Part shown: in pieces, positions 42,428-56,300 of the stretch
How positions within the stretch are numbered: position 1 is the first letter of the stretch
Layout of the letters: every line of letters begins with the position of its first letter
Assembly (NCBI GenBank): GCA_907163345.1
Contig: CAJQUN010000035.1
Location: 3,345,973 to 3,409,972, forward strand
Source of the DNA: Haberlea rhodopensis
Taxonomy: Eukaryota > Streptophyta > Magnoliopsida > Lamiales > Gesneriaceae
Direction of reading: 5' to 3'
Length of the DNA stretch: 64,000 bases
The notes under the pieces: model-generated
The model's input: the letters and a program-made list of their open reading frames with translations, nothing else
What the model was told of the DNA's origin: nothing
The model's database searches: none
Made by a program: the position numbers and the translations under genes

Positions 42428-43302
42428 ATGGCTTATTCGAGTGCAAAAACGACTCATGTTCATCATGGTGAAATGCCAGAGAAGTTATGGAAATGACTTC
42501 AAGCGGTGGCAACAAAAGATGTTTTACTTGACAACATTGGGGTTGGCAAGGTTCCTCAATGAGGATGCTCCTACTGTCATGGAGAGTAAAATCGACAACC
42601 AAAAGAGGGTTGCGGTTGATGCGTGGAATCAAAGTGATTTTCTATGCAATAATTATATTCTCAACGGACTAGAAAACACATTGTACAATGTGTATTGTCT
42701 ACTGAAGACGGCCAAGGAATTGTGGGAATCCTTGGAGAAAAAGTATAGATCCAATGATGCCGACATGAAGAAATTCATCGTTGAACGATTCCATGATTTC
42801 AAAATGATTGACACAAAGCCGGTGATAGTACAAGTGCAAGATTTGAAAGTAATCAAGCACGAAATTCATGCGGAGGGAATGGTTCTAAGTGACTCATTCC
42901 AAGTGGCCGCCATGATTGAAAAATTGCCTCAATCATGGTAGGACTTCAAGAATTATCTCAAGCACAAACGAAAAGAGATGAATCTTGAAGACCTTGTGGT
43001 TCGTTTGAGAATCGAAGAGGACAACAGAATTTCCAAAAGGACGGAAAAGTGGCACCAACATGAAGCACGAGTGAACTTAGTGGAAAAACCCGACGGAACA
43101 AAGCGCAAGGTTGAAGGCATGGCTTCCAAATCTGGAAAGGCGAAGAAGTTCAAAGGCAAGTGCTACAAATGTGGAAAACCCAATCAAAATGGCTAAGGAT
43201 TGTCGCAATAAAGACGGTCATGGGAAGGCTATGGATCAAGTAAATGTGACCGAAGAAGATCGTCACTCAAATGATTTGGATGATCTAGCGCTTACCGCTT
43301 AA
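42428..43302 (+). pseudogene. copia-like gag, broken frame
   Basis: ATG at 42428 (MAYSSAKTTHVHHG), then a frame change near 42480 into NDFKRWQQKMFYL, LARFLNEDAP, DAWNQSDFLCNNYILNGL and KKFIVERFHDFKM, a TAG at 42939, then RKEMNLEDLVVRLRIEED and a zinc knuckle start CYKCGKPN, with a final frame change into MAKDC. The order matches the UBN2-type gag of copia elements. It is the only protein-like segment of the element. Confidence 0.75.
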
Positions 43303-45687
43303 TTAGATTGTGTATCTTTGAAAGTTGTAAACTCCAAGAATGGAGTGATTCTAAATAAATGTAATGACGATATTTGTTGAAAGCAATAAAATTTATGTTA
43401 TTACTTCTTGTATTGAATCTTATGGTTTGTGATATGATTGTTAGGATAATTTAAACCATGGTTCGCTGCGCAAATTGCAATGTTAAATATATTGCTCGTG
43501 TGGGCAATAAGCTAACAAAATCGTCATTCATTTGTTAGAAGAATCGTAACTTTTCTAAAGTTAATTCACAATGATGTTTGTGATGGAAAGATTGTGCAAA
43601 CTAGAGATGTGGGAAAAGTAATTTGTTAATTTATCAATATTTGCACATGATATTGTTGTGACTTCTTTGTTTTGAAGCAAAAACGAGGCCAATGAGGTGT
43701 TTCAGCACTTCAAGAATGATATTTCAATCAAATTTAGTAAATGGTGTTTGCTATGAGAAATTGTAAATAGATTATACTTGTGTTGTCTAAGAATTTGACG
43801 CTTAAGCTTGAATTTGCAAGATTATAAATTTTGAATTCGAGTTTCTAAGTTTTGTACGCTTAAAACACAAGTGGTGAATCGAAGACACAAATTTTGACTA
43901 GGCGTTGTAATATCTCATTTGGTTCATTTTTAATTTCTAAGCTAGTACGCTTATAACATAAATTTGCAAGATTTAAAATCTTGAATTCAAGTTTTCTAAG
44001 GTAGTGCGCTTAAATTGTAAATTGTGAACCTAGTTTGAAAATATCATCCAAGTTTCAAATTTTGTAAGCGAGTACGCTTAAATTCGAAATATTCAAGAAA
44101 TAAAATCTTGAATTAGGATTTATAAGACGATAACGCTTAGAACTTGAAACCCGAAAGTTTGAACGCCAGTTCAATTCATGATCATCCCAAAGTTGTGGGG
44201 GGTTGCAATTCTATGAGTCAATCACATACTAAGTACCACATTACCTTGTAATTGAAGGAAAAGAGTGTTTCCTACAATATTTGAAATGTGAGGGTGCTTG
44301 GCTAAAATAGAAATTTGAAAGCCAAAGTGAAATCATAACAAACGCCAAATAAATGACATGAAGAGATTAAGGAGTGTGACAAATGTGTACACACCTAAGC
44401 ATATGTATGCTTGTGTGTTGATGATATGCTCATTGGGGAAGCAATTTAGAAATCATCAAGTAACAAAGAAAAATATTGACGAGACATTTTTGACATGTAT
44501 ACATCAAGAACAATATTTGGAATTAAAGTTTCCAAAACATTTAAAGAATGAAAACTCAATGATTAATTCGAGTTTCAAACTTTAAGCTTTGCCCCTAAAT
44601 TTCAAGTATGTAAGAAATATAATCTTGAACTTGTAATTTTTAAGAATCTATGAGCTAAAAGTTGAATTATGAATTAAAGTTGAGTATTTCCTCTAGTCTC
44701 GAATTTTGTAAGAAATAACGCGTTAACAGCGCTTTAAATTCAATGATGGAAATATCCCAAAAGGATAAAATGATGCAAAGGAGGTAATGTGATTACCAAT
44801 CTGAAGATATACTGTTGTGAAAAGCTTCTTCAGTCGAGTAACTTTATAAGTTGTTAGAGGAAAAATTTTGTGCATGCAACTAAAATGTGTTGCGATAATG
44901 TTATATGACAAAATGATCTCTAGTGGCATAATCACAAGTTATTATGTGAAACCGCGGATCCGCATATTGTCATGCCTCGATATGACATATACATGTGTTA
45001 TATGTTTATTGGTGTAATTATGATTAATTACAGTATGATATGGACTCGGATTCGGATTGAACCGAGTAGGAATAAAGCTATGTATGAATGACTTCTTATT
45101 GGAAAATAAAAGACATGTGAGAATCAAAGAAATGAGTTCATGACATGAACATATGATAGAGGGACTTAACATTATTATGTTATAGTGGAAAAAGAAACTT
45201 GAAGTGCATCACATAGCTGAATCTTCATTTGTTCTACATTTAACATGAATTTGGGGAGAATGTGAGTTGAATTTGAGGTGAGGAGGTTATATGAAGATAA
45301 AATCAGATTTATCTCACACAACACACCATAACTCACCTAGTAATCTCTACACATTTTCTCTCATTCTCTTGGACTTGTGATTGGAGTTGGACTTGCAAGA
45401 ACAACAAGGAAGTTTATAATTGGTAAGGAAAGTAGAAATCCATGTTTTGTTATCATATTTGATGAATACATGTGCTTAGTGTAGCAATATTGAAGCATGT
45501 GAAGTAATACTTGCACATGAATGTTTATGAAGTTAAAGTGATCATATGAAATTATAAAATGATGGAAAGTTGTGTATATGATGCTAGTTTATCTAGTGAT
45601 CCAGTTGCTATGGTATGAACTAAGGTGTATGAGAAGAACCATGAAGATAAGCATCAAAATCGCCATTGGTTTGAAAATCTGTTGTCG

Positions 45688-45915
45688 ACCGATCGATCGC
45701 TAGACTCGTACCGATCGATCGGTAAAACAGGGGAAAGTAAGGCGGTTCATGTACCGATTGATCGCTGAAAGCGACCGATCGATCGGTGAAATGCCGTAGC
45801 ATTTTTGAGAAATTCAGACATTTGAGCGATCGATCGCTGGCTTCTGACCGACCGATCGCTAGGGTTGTTTGTTGGGACCGATCGATCGCTAGAGTGACTG
45901 ATCGATCGGTAGACT
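45688..45915. repeat. cluster of CGATCGATCG palindromic motifs
   Basis: About eight motifs of the form ACCGATCGATCG(C/G)T in 230 bp, in both senses, within the solo LTR. Similar CGATCGATCG motifs occur in the unrelated flanking LTRs at 41858-41945 and 47556-47642. Confidence 0.8.
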
Positions 45916-46209
45916 TAATATGTTTTTATTTTTGTAGCTTTTGATATTGATGCCTATGATAACATGATATCTTATTGGCATTGTTGTAGCATCATCACAG
46001 GGGATGGCGCAACGAGGCAAAATAGCCAGTGACGACTGATTTATCTCGTTTGTGTCTCTTTACAGGTACGTGTTGACGTACGGAGTATAGATATTGTGTG
46101 ATGGTGTTATGAGATTGATATCATATGAATTGTGTTGTGTTGGTATCATATGATTGGTAGTATCATATGCATGTACATTCACGGATATCATGTGTTTGAA
46201 ATGGATGAG

Positions 46210-46362
46210 GTATATACGTTAGCATTAGAGGTATACGTCTGGTTTGGGTATATGCTCAGATATGCTACATATACGTTAGCATTAGAGGTATACGCCTGGT
46301 TTGGGTATATGCTCGGGTATGCAGCATTAGAAGTATACGCCTGGTTTGGGTATATACTCTGG
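46210..46362 (+). repeat. three tandem 50-57-bp repeats
   Basis: Units carry GCATTAGAGGTATACG followed by CTGGTTTGGGTATATGCTC; the third is shortened and altered. Within the nested solo LTR. Confidence 0.85.
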
Positions 46363-48078
46363 ATATTATCACATATGAGTACGGTACTATGATATGTACT
46401 GCTATATGAAGATGTGATGTGGTTCCACTGACATATTGAGCTGAGATAGACATATCATATTGGTCTCATGATAATAGGGTGATAGTTGAGATATGTCGAC
46501 ATGGTGCATTGGTTGATGCATGATACAGAGCATTCACATTGGATATGATGTTTATTGTGCTTTATCATTGATATTGTGTTTTGATATTGTACTAAGATAA
46601 TCTATACTCACGTTGTGTGAATGTTTATGTAGGATTTCATAGACGTGAGAATCGTGAGTCTTATTCCGCTGTGAGGTGAAACACTGCATAGGAGTTGTGC
46701 TGGCTTAGGTTGTTATTTAAATAACACATGTGATGTATATGTGAATAGGGTTTTTGTACATGTGGTTTTGTACATCTGTAACAACCTATTAGTAAGAAAC
46801 TCTTAAAAAGTGTATGAATTACTTAATTCTGACTCACATATGTACTTACGATTGATTACATAATGGATTAAGTAACGAGGACCCCACACATATGAAATGG
46901 TTAACCGAGAAATCATAAGGAAGTTTATCGAGGGGAATGTGATTAAAAACCTCGTGATTAAAATCTTGTAGTGGATACCCAACCTATGTGACTGAAGATC
47001 CCAATATCTAGGTTCAAAAGAGAAAACCAAACTATGAGATTGTATAAACACATTGGAGAATTAATCACCGACCCATTCCTATGATAAGGGATTTAGCCTG
47101 CAAAAGGGGTACGAAGATAGGCAAAAAGACCTTTCATGATTCATAAGACATATAATAATATGTTGGAGTATAGCGGGATACTCTTCTAGGATATCACATA
47201 CGTGAGTGCGAAGTGTGGCCACTTCAAAGATGGAAAGCACTTATGAAACCAATCGTGGTCCAAGGCCGGAATGGACACAACCGTAAGAAACCAATACAAA
47301 TGTTAGAATTGTTATGGTGTGGGTTCAGTTGTCTAGGTTTACACCAACGACTAAATAGTTCAAGACTATATATTCATTATTAATTCAAGTAAATCCGATT
47401 GAATACTACTACGAAAGTTTCAAAGCAGCAAGCTATCTCTCCAGATGCCATAACAGTTCGTTAAAAGCGCTCAATTGCATACATGCATTAATTTAATTCA
47501 CATGGGGGATTGTTGGAAATTTTGAATGAAATAAAAATAAAAATAAAAAAGACGCTCGATCGATCGATCGCAGCCCCTGCCGCGATTGATCGAGCAAGGC
47601 ATCAATTTTTCACTTGTTGGAAACAAGGGCGCGATCGATCGTCTGTTTAGCAGATTGGTTTGTCCTTTCATGTTCGGGTGTGATTTTTCGCGATATGATC
47701 CCACCAAACTGTGTCTTTTTGGATATAACTCTTGACATACTATAAATAGAACATCCATCACTTGAATTGGACATCGAATTTCAAAATTCACATCATATTT
47801 GAATATCAAAATTTGAGTAATTTGTGGGTCTTCATCCTTGTTCTGGTTGAGAGTTTTTAAACCTTTATGGTTTAAAGGATTTGTGATTTGGAGTGCTCCT
47901 ATCACAAATCATAATCGTTATATTTTGGGAGACAAATTGTCAATTGAACTGTTAGCATTGTAGTTGGGCAATATTATCTTAAGGACGAAAATTTCAAATC
48001 TCGTCTCGACACTCATACTACCATATTGCTTGCTACTTTCCTAAGATACACATCCAGTAAATTTTGCACAACAATAAC

Positions 48079-48466
48079 TCTTCTTAATCATTAGCATTGC
48101 TGAATATACAACAGGTGAAACATTTATAACAAGCTAAACGCAGCCGACCATCAGTAACAGATGATTGGAAGAAAATCATACAATCATCTGCTTGTCCAAC
48201 TCTGTGGACACGTAAATTTCGACTGAAACAACCGTGTATCTTGGATTTTACTGTCACTGCCTAGTTCAAGAATTCAACCCACGACAATGAAGAACACTGC
48301 AGGTAAATTGGTTGAAAGAATTGTCCCAAAATTTCTACCGATCTTGTTTGCAGATGTCATCCACGTACAGAAAAGGATTAGAGGGCAAAGGAAGATCTTG
48401 CACAGCAATGTAAGTACATTTCATATTAGAGAGATCGTTATCTTGATCAAGAATAAGCTTACAATT
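48079..48466. other. RecA pseudogene 3' flank
   Basis: Non-coding sequence between the retroelement target duplication and the RecA stop codon on the minus strand. It may include the former 3' UTR. No other feature seen. Confidence 0.4.
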
Positions 48467-48894
48467 TTATGCCTCAACTGCAGTAACAGATTCTTCATCG
48501 GTCGTGTCAGATGCAGCAGGGTCTTGAGTGATCTCTCCATCTATAGCTCCGATTATGGAATCATTTTTGGCATCTGGTTCAACGTTAACAAGCTTTTCTC
48601 TAAGCAACTTCATGAGTTCTTCCCTCTCACTTTCATTTTCAGCCCGATAACTCTTAAAAGCTTCCTTGCCGCGAAAATTTTGACAATTCATGTTAAAGAA
48701 TGAACCAGATTTAGTAACTAAATTGTATTTGCATCTGAAGTCTATCAGCTCCGATTCACGACTAATTCCTTTACCAAATACAAGCTCAAACTCTGCAGTT
48801 CTGAATGGAGGCGCATGCTTGTTCTTTACAATCTTCACAAGAACTTGGCTTCCTATAGCCTATAGAAGAAAAAGATCACTGAAAATACACTTTT

Positions 48895-49485
48895 AATTGA
48901 ATTATTACAAAGTACTCTTTAACTCTCATCGGTCAAAGATAGCATGCTCTCTCCAATGAGCTCGAACTTTAACAACTAAGACCGTGTTTTCGAGTAACTT
49001 TATTTTTATCCAAACATAGAGCCCATGAACTTAGCAAATTGAGAAAAAAGAGAGTTGGAGAGAAAAGAAATGGCCAAGTTCATTCTCATGCAACATCAAA
49101 TGACCAAATCGATAAAATGCTAACACTGGATAGTATTAAGAGGAAGCTAATCCAATTTATCCCATAATTATATGAGTATTGTTTTGCCTACGAACGCAGG
49201 ATGACAATGTAGAACATTTAATAAAGTAAATTCGAAGTGCAATTAAACTCAAGAAGCCATATTCCACGAATAAAGAGAAGTGTTCACAATCAAAAATAAC
49301 TTATTTAGAAAAGAACAGAAGTGCCAAAACTGAAAGTTTATATTGTTATGCGCAATGCAAAATAGACAAAAAATTAACCAAGGGAAAAGTGAGGAAGAGG
49401 TAATTATTTCAGATGCAATATATACATTACTCTATAAATTTTGGTATGAGCTTCAAAGCTATTGATGTATGAGCAAGCTGCATAT
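48895..49485 (-). other. RecA pseudogene last intron
   Basis: Intron between the two last recognised RecA exons, with a normal acceptor (CTTCTATAG before 48859) but donor ATATGC where GTATGC is expected. No repeats recognised. Confidence 0.6.
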
Positions 49486-50722
49486 CTTTTCTCCCTTCTT
49501 GACAAGCCCTGTTCTCTTAATATTTAGACGTACTGAAGCATAAAACTTCAAAGCATTTCCACCACAAGCAACTTCAGTAAGGCCGCCGAATCTGTTAAAG
49601 TGTAGATTGATGAATTGATAGTGAATGGGCAAAACTCCATTATGAGAAAATTATGAACAAGAACTGAGATGTATTCTGGAAAACACTATTCCATTGATTG
49701 AAGAAATTAAATACACCTACATGAAGCCTCCTATATATATACTGATCAAAGAAATAAGAATTACATAAAAATAATCTTCTAAAAATACATAATTAGTCAC
49801 GCATGGCATGCCAAATCTCAATTGATTTTCTCTTTCATTCCCACATGCACAGAAGGAATATTTTCATCTCTTTTAATCTGCTATGTTTTATCCTCTGTGA
49901 CTCGGTTGCATCTTCCTTCTTGCTTGCATCCCTTTGACTCTCCCCCTCAAGATGTGTATCAAAATACTCATCTTGGACAGCAAGGATATAAATTATGGAT
50001 TCCCTAATGCCTTAGTGAAAATATCCGCCAACTGATGTTTGGAAGGGATATAGATCGTTTTGATTGTTCCAGCCAATACCTTATCTCTAATAAAGTGACA
50101 ATCCAACTCTATATGTTTTGTACGCTCATGAAACACTGGATTTTTTGTCAAATGCAATGCCGATTGATTATCACAAAATAACAACATTGGTTGCTTAATG
50201 TTTAAACCAAAATCTGTCAACAAATTTTGCACCCATACAATTTCTGAAGTTGTATGTGCAAGTGCTCTGTATCTGCCTCTGTAGAGGATCTTGAGATGGT
50301 GTTTTGCTTCTTTGACTTCCAGCTAATTAGTGAATTCCCAAGAAATATGCAAAAAACGGTGATTGATCTTCTTGTATCAGGACACGCTGCCCAGTCTGAA
50401 TCACTAAATCCCTTGAGTTCTAATGATGAATCACATGGATAAAAAAGTCCTTGGCCGATAGAACCCTTCAAATATCGTAAAATTCGGAATGCTTCCAATT
50501 AGCCGTCTGTAATATGAGGCATCTTCCAAAAGATCTTTGGATAGACTGGAAAGCTTATGATTTTGTTCCATGGGAGTGGCAGATGTCTTGCATCCAAGTA
50601 AACATGCATCTTCAAGTATCTCTAGGGTATACTTTCTTTGACAAACATGAATCCCTCGTGATGTCCTTGCAACTTCTAAGCCAAGAAAGTATTTTAATGC
50701 TCATAAGTCCCTGACTTTGAAT

Positions 50723-53336
50723 TAGAGGTGCTTACCGGTCCGGACCGGAACCGGCCGGTTCCGGACCCGTTATGGGCGGAACCGGTTCGGTCCGTTAAGG
50801 ATCCGGATCGAACCGGTTCCGGTTCCAACCGATTCCGGTTTGGTTCGGATCCTTATCGGTTTTTCGTTTTTTTTTTTTAATGTTGTAAATGTTTCTTCAA
50901 AGATGTTCATCACAAATTCAATATATTTCTTCTTCATTTCATAATATAGATGCATACAAATAATTGTAAAGACATGACAATTGAAAATCTAAATAAAAAA
51001 ATATTACAATTTAGTACTTAGCAGTCTTCATAATTGATAAGTATTGTTTTGGCGTTCTATTCTTCTTGCTCGTCATAATGATTTACGAATTCGTCAACCG
51101 TCCCATCTCTTCTATTTTTGCATTCTGCTTCAAACCAATCTTTAAGTAACGTGAGCATGCATAACGAATCAACTGATAGACTACTTCTGTAGTCTCCAAT
51201 AATATTCAAAAAATATCTCAAATGAAGATAAACATTGACTAGGATCTAGCAATGTTGCGATGCAGTGCACGGGTGGGATTTGTTCCCAATACTTTATAAA
51301 TTTAGTTTCCATTGCACTAACAAAAGCATGCAAGTCATAGTCATCTCTAAATTCTATAAATTTATCAAACATGTTAAATACTAAAGGAAGAAAATAAACG
51401 GAAGTTGGATAAGTAACACCAGAGAAACGTTCTGTCGCTTCTTTGAAAGTACCTAACAATGATACACAATTTTCAACAAATTCACAATCCTCATTAGTCA
51501 AATAAATACTTTCATCGCTATCAGGCATTTGATATGAATTATAAAATGGAGTTAAAATATCTTTGTAAGGTAACATATCATTCAACATATTGTACAACGA
51601 ATTCCACCTAGTTTCTATTGGTGATGGAAAAAGAAGATGCTTTAAACCATTAGATAAACATAATTGTTTCCAATCACGCTTAACACGGCTCGTGCGTAAC
51701 CATTTAGCGCAGTATTTCATTTTGTCAATACATGCTGAGTGATTGTCCTCATAACCAACTTTAACAGCCAAGTTAATCACATGACATGCACATCTAACAT
51801 GAAAAAAATACCATCAAGCATTGGTTTAAGATAGGTCTTTAAATCACGCATCGCAGCATTGTTATTCGCAGCATTGTCTAATGTGATTGAAAATACCTTA
51901 TCCTGAATTCCATAATGTCTACAAGTGTTGAATACATATTTAGCAATTACATAACCAGTATGTGTACAGTCTAACTCATCTAAAGACAAAATCCTTTTTT
52001 GCATACACCAATTATCATCAATCCAATGACAAGTGACAACAAGATATGAATCAGAAGTTACATTTGTCCAAATATCAGTTGTTAAACTAACCCTACAAGG
52101 CAAATTAGAAAGATATTGAAACAATGTATTTCTATATTCAACAAATACGTCCATACAATTTCTTTTTAGTGTGTGCCTGGAAATATGTTTAAACATGGGT
52201 TGTATAGACGAAGCAAATTCAATAAAACCAGCACGTTCAGCTTGTATAAAAGGTAGTTCACATCTGATCACATATCTAACAAGTGACCTACGATTAATTT
52301 CAGCAGTTAAAATAAAATTCGTGCCAGTAAGAACATTAATTTGTGCTTGTGTTGCTTCTCGACTTAATGGTTGTAATGTTGTCTCATCAAAATTATGTTT
52401 TTTTACTAAGTGTTTTTTAAATGTTCCGGTGCCTCCACTGGAACCACCAGCTTTATATGAATACTGGATCTTACATAATTTACATATTGCAACAGATTCA
52501 TTAGTACCTTCTTTTGAGCGAGTTCAAAGTGATCCCATATCTTACTTCTTTTGGCACGAGTAGGTTGTCTACTCGCTGCTGTAGTGGCTCCGGATGACTC
52601 CACATGTTGTCTTTCTTGGGCTTGGGCAGCAACAGGTTCGGCAGGTTGTTGGGGTTGTTGTGGTTCGACATTCATAGAAGAACCACCAACATTGAGGTCA
52701 GCAAAAAAATCATAACTTTCATTTAACTCAGGAATTGGCACAGGCAAATTCATTGCAGAAGATGAACTCAGTGATAGACGACCCGGAACGAGACCCCGAC
52801 TACGACCCCGGCTACGATCAGCACCACTGATAGATGAAGATGCCATTATTATATAAGACTATAAGTAAATTGTAGATAGCACAATTGAGAGAAAAATATG
52901 AGAGTGAAGTATTTTTCGTTACAAGAATTGTTATGAAACAATACACAACACAACATCCCCTATTTATAGTTTTTTTTTTTTATTAAAAAAATTTTAAAAA
53001 TAAAAAAATAAAAAGTTAACTTTGCCAACGTTAACAAATGTTAACGTTGAAGAGGCAACGTTAACATTTGTTAACGTTGCCTCCTTCTTTTTTTATTTTT
53101 TTTTATTTATTTTTTTAAAAAAAAAAACCTACCGGTTTCGGTTCCGGAACCGGAACCAAACCGGTAGCACCGGAACCGGCGGTGCTACCGGTTTGGTTTT
53201 TCGGGACCGTCCCGGACCGATTTCTACCGGTTCCGGGGCGAACCGGAACCGTTAAGTCCGGTTCCGGTTTCGGACCGGACTTAACGGTCCGAATCCGGGC
53301 CGGGTCCGATTTGACCCGGCTCGGTAAGCACCCCTA
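50723..53336 (-). mobile_element. Ac-like hAT transposon, CCGGTTCCGG subterminal repeats
   Basis: 2614 bp with ends TAGAGGTGCTTACCGG and, reversed, TAGGGGTGCTTACCGAG. Flanked by CTTTGAAT at 50715-50722 and 53337-53344, a perfect 8-bp duplication. Both ends hold dense ACCGGTTCCGG-type repeats (50733-50850, 53130-53320), likely transposase binding sites by analogy with Ac. Inserted in the RT region of the copia element, so it is the youngest of the three nested layers at this locus. Confidence 0.92.
51057..52846 (-). pseudogene. hAT transposase, BED zinc finger type, broken
   Basis: ATG at 52846 opens a Ser/Pro/Gln-rich N-terminus, then a BED finger (SKIWDHFE, then CKLCKIQY and HLVKKH after a frame change near 52530). 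The catalytic region has SLTTDIWTNVTSDSYLVVT and FSITLDNAANNNAAM, then FHVRCACHVINLAVK after an extra base in the A run at 51802-51808. RIETRW-type motif is seen as IETRWNSLYNML. The DUF4413-like region reads DKFIEFRDDYDLHAFV. The tail LTLLKDWFEAE to VNHYDEQEE follows directly, so the usual C-terminal dimerisation domain is missing. Not expected to be active. Confidence 0.85.
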
Positions 53337-56300
53337 CTTTGAATTGATTATGTAAATGTTGCTTTACTGAATTTATTAATTCAATATTGTTGCAAGCAAT
53401 CAAGATATCATCGACATAAACAAGAAGAATGATGAAACCTGAATTATCTTGTCTGGTAAACAAAGAATAATCAAATTTGGATTGTTGAAAACCTATAGAT
53501 AGTAAAGATCCTGTGAATTTGGAATTCCATTGACGTGATGCTTGCTTTAACCCATAAAGTGATTTGTGCAATTTACACACAAGTGTTGAATGATCTTGTT
53601 TCGAATAACACTCCCCCTTTGGCTGGAATCCCGGAGGAAGAGACATATGAATGTCTTCGGTGAGCTCGCCATGAAGAAATGCATTATGGATGTCCAACTG
53701 GTGTAGATGCCAATTACGAACAGAAGCAAGGGCTAGTAGTAATCGGACAGTGGTGATCTTAGCCACGGGACTAAAAGTTTCTTGATAATCAAAACCTTCC
53801 CTTTGCGTGTATCCTTTAGCAACAAGACGAGCCTTGTGTTTATCTATAGAGCCATCAGATTTTAATTTGGTTTTAAAAACAAAACGACATCCTATCGCCT
53901 TTTTAACCGAAGGCAAAGGCATGACGGTCCATGTATCATTGGAAGCTAAAGCAACAAGTTCAGAAGATATAGCATCTCTCCAGTGCTGGGATTTAACAGC
54001 TTCATCATATGATGTAGGTTCAGTGTGAACAGAGAGGGCAATTGTATAGGCTGCATGAGTAGATGAAAGATGTGAATATGACAGATAATTTTGAAGAGGA
54101 TGAAATGTGTATGAGGGAAGAGTCAGAGTGGTGGTGGTGAGTAAGTTGCAATGATAATCATGAAGGTAAGATGGAGGATGGATAACACGAGTGGTGCGGC
54201 GAACTGGTGGTGCCATAGGAGGGGCATCATTATCAATAATGAACTCTGGATCAGGTAGGTGGAAGAGTGGGATCAGAAATAGAATGTGAGTCAGAGGAGG
54301 AAATGGGAATGGAATTCAAGGGTGTGACATAATTGGATGGGACAGTGGAATCGGATAAAGGTGGAGGAAGGGAAAAGGGCAGGTTGAAGGAGATATCAGG
54401 AGGTGCGGAATAGGTAGCAAATGGGAAAATATTTTCAAAGAATATGACGTCTCTGGAAACATGACTTTTGTGAGTGTCGAAATCATAGACTTTGTAACCC
54501 TTGATGCCAGCTGGAGAACCTAAGAAAACACATTTGTGAGCTCGAGGGTCTAATTTCGTGCGTTGGTTTTAAGAGTGGACATATAACAAAGGGATCCAAA
54601 GACTTTCAAATGAGAATATGAAGGTGGCGTGCCATGTAGCTTTTCATGAGGAGTTTTATTCTGCAGGAGTGGAGTTGGAGTTTTATTGATTAAATAGGTA
54701 GAGGTGAGAATAGCATCACCCCAAAAATGTAAAGGAAGAGAAGCTTGGAATAAGAGTGCTCTAGTAACATTGAGAAGGTGCTGATGTTTTCTTTCCACAA
54801 TCCCATTCTGTTGAGGTGTGTATACACAAGACTTTTGATGAATGATTCCACGAGAATGATAAAATTCAGACATTTGAAACTCAAGGCCATTATCTGTGCG
54901 TACTATTTTGACAGGAGAGGTGAATTGAGTGTGAACCATATTAATGAAACTTTGTAGAATGGACCGTGTGTCAGATTTATATTTCATTAAGTAAGTCCAA
55001 GTCATGCGTATAGTCATCACTTATGGTGAGGAAATATTGATGACCATTCAAAGATGGTTGTGAGTATGGTCCCCAAATATCGCAATGAATTAAATGAAAA
55101 ATGCAAGGTAAGACAATGTCACTGGAAGAAAAAGAAAGTCTCCTTTGTTTAGCTTTCTGACATACATCACAAGAAAGAGGAAAATCAGTACATGAAATAT
55201 CAAAAGTAGAAGTTTGTACTAATTTTAATCGAGACTTTGATATATGACCCAGACGGAGATGCCATAATTGAAGGTCCTGATTCTGAGGCTGAGCGACGTG
55301 TGAGGCGGAGTGAGTCAGCAAGGGAGGAGAGATGAGTGTTTGATCCTTAGGATTGAGAAGCAAATGATAGAGTCCATTGTGCGACTTAGCTAGTCCAATC
55401 ATCATCCCAGAAGACAGGGCCTGTATATACCCAAGGTTATTGATAAAGACGAGGCAAAGAGATGGATTTTTGGTTAGTTGACTTACGGAAATTAGATTAA
55501 AAGTGAATGAAGGCACACATAGCACATTGGTGAGAACAAGGTGATTTGATAAGGTGACAATGCCTTTGTGTGTGGCTCGAGTTTTGGTGCCATTAGGCAA
55601 ATGAACATAAGTGTTAAGAAGAGTGATGCGAGAAGAAAATAAGTCAGGAGAACATATCATATGATCTGTAGCACCTGTGTCTAGTATCCATGAAGTTGCT
55701 GAGAAAGCTGAGGAGGATATACCTGCCATATTGGAGTGGTGAGTAGTGGGCGGAGTAGAGTCTATAGGAGCTTGAGGGGTGCTGGAAGAAGGTGGAAGAG
55801 GAGTACGATGTTGCTGTGTAGCCCCAGAATTAAGGAGTGTCATTAGCCTCTGAAGTTGCGCTGGAGTCACCATGGTCGATGTGTTGTCTGTAGCAGGGAC
55901 CTGTTCTGGCACAAAAACATTGTTGGCTAAAGGGCGAGATTTAAAATGAGCATTACCGAAAGAGCCGGGCTTAGTTTGGTAAACTTGAAATTGGCAGGGA
56001 AGCCAATTAGCCTGTAACAATTGTCGCGTGTATGATTGGGCTTGCCACAGTTATCACAGACAATCTCCTTTCTCTGAGAAGTGCTATGTTGAAATGCAGC
56101 CATGGCAGACGATTCAAGAATAGGAGTAAAGGAAGCCTTCACTTGGCGCTGACGTTCTTCTTGTAGAACCATGGCGAAAGTTTGATCCAATGTGGGTGTA
56201 GGACTCATCAATAAGATTTGCCCCTTGATTCCTTCATAAGTTTCATGGAGTCCCATTAAAAACATGAAAACGTGATCTGAAGCTTGCACATCCCCAACAG

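Larger units (their letters stand above)
44968..46888 (+). mobile_element. solo LTR, gypsy type, nested in the pol-less element
   Basis: 1921 bp, TGTCATGCCTCG..GAGGACCCCACA, flanked by CATAT at 44963-44967 and 46889-46893. Removing it joins sequence that lines up with copy 1 near 14055-14070, an independent empty site. It contains clustered GATCGATCG motifs (45688-45915) and about three tandem copies of a 50-57-bp unit with GGTATACGCCTGGTTTGGG (46210-46362). Confidence 0.85.
41817..48073 (+). mobile_element. pol-less copia-like element, copy 2, with nested solo LTR
   Basis: LTRs 41817-42403 and 47511-48073 (TGTTGGAAATTTTG..TTTTGCACAACA), flanked by ATAAC at 41812-41816 and 48074-48078. A polypurine stretch CATGGGGGAT precedes the 3' LTR. 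Only gag is recognisable. 43320-44960 and 46890-47510 hold degenerate blocks of AATCTTGAATTCGAGTTT and GTACGCTTAAA type, and a YVDDM-like relic near 44410. The same layout occurs at 11678-15779. The usual initiator-tRNA primer site is not seen directly after the 5' LTR (ATCTTAAAACAATATTAGC). A 1.92-kb solo LTR sits inside at 44968-46888. Confidence 0.85.
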
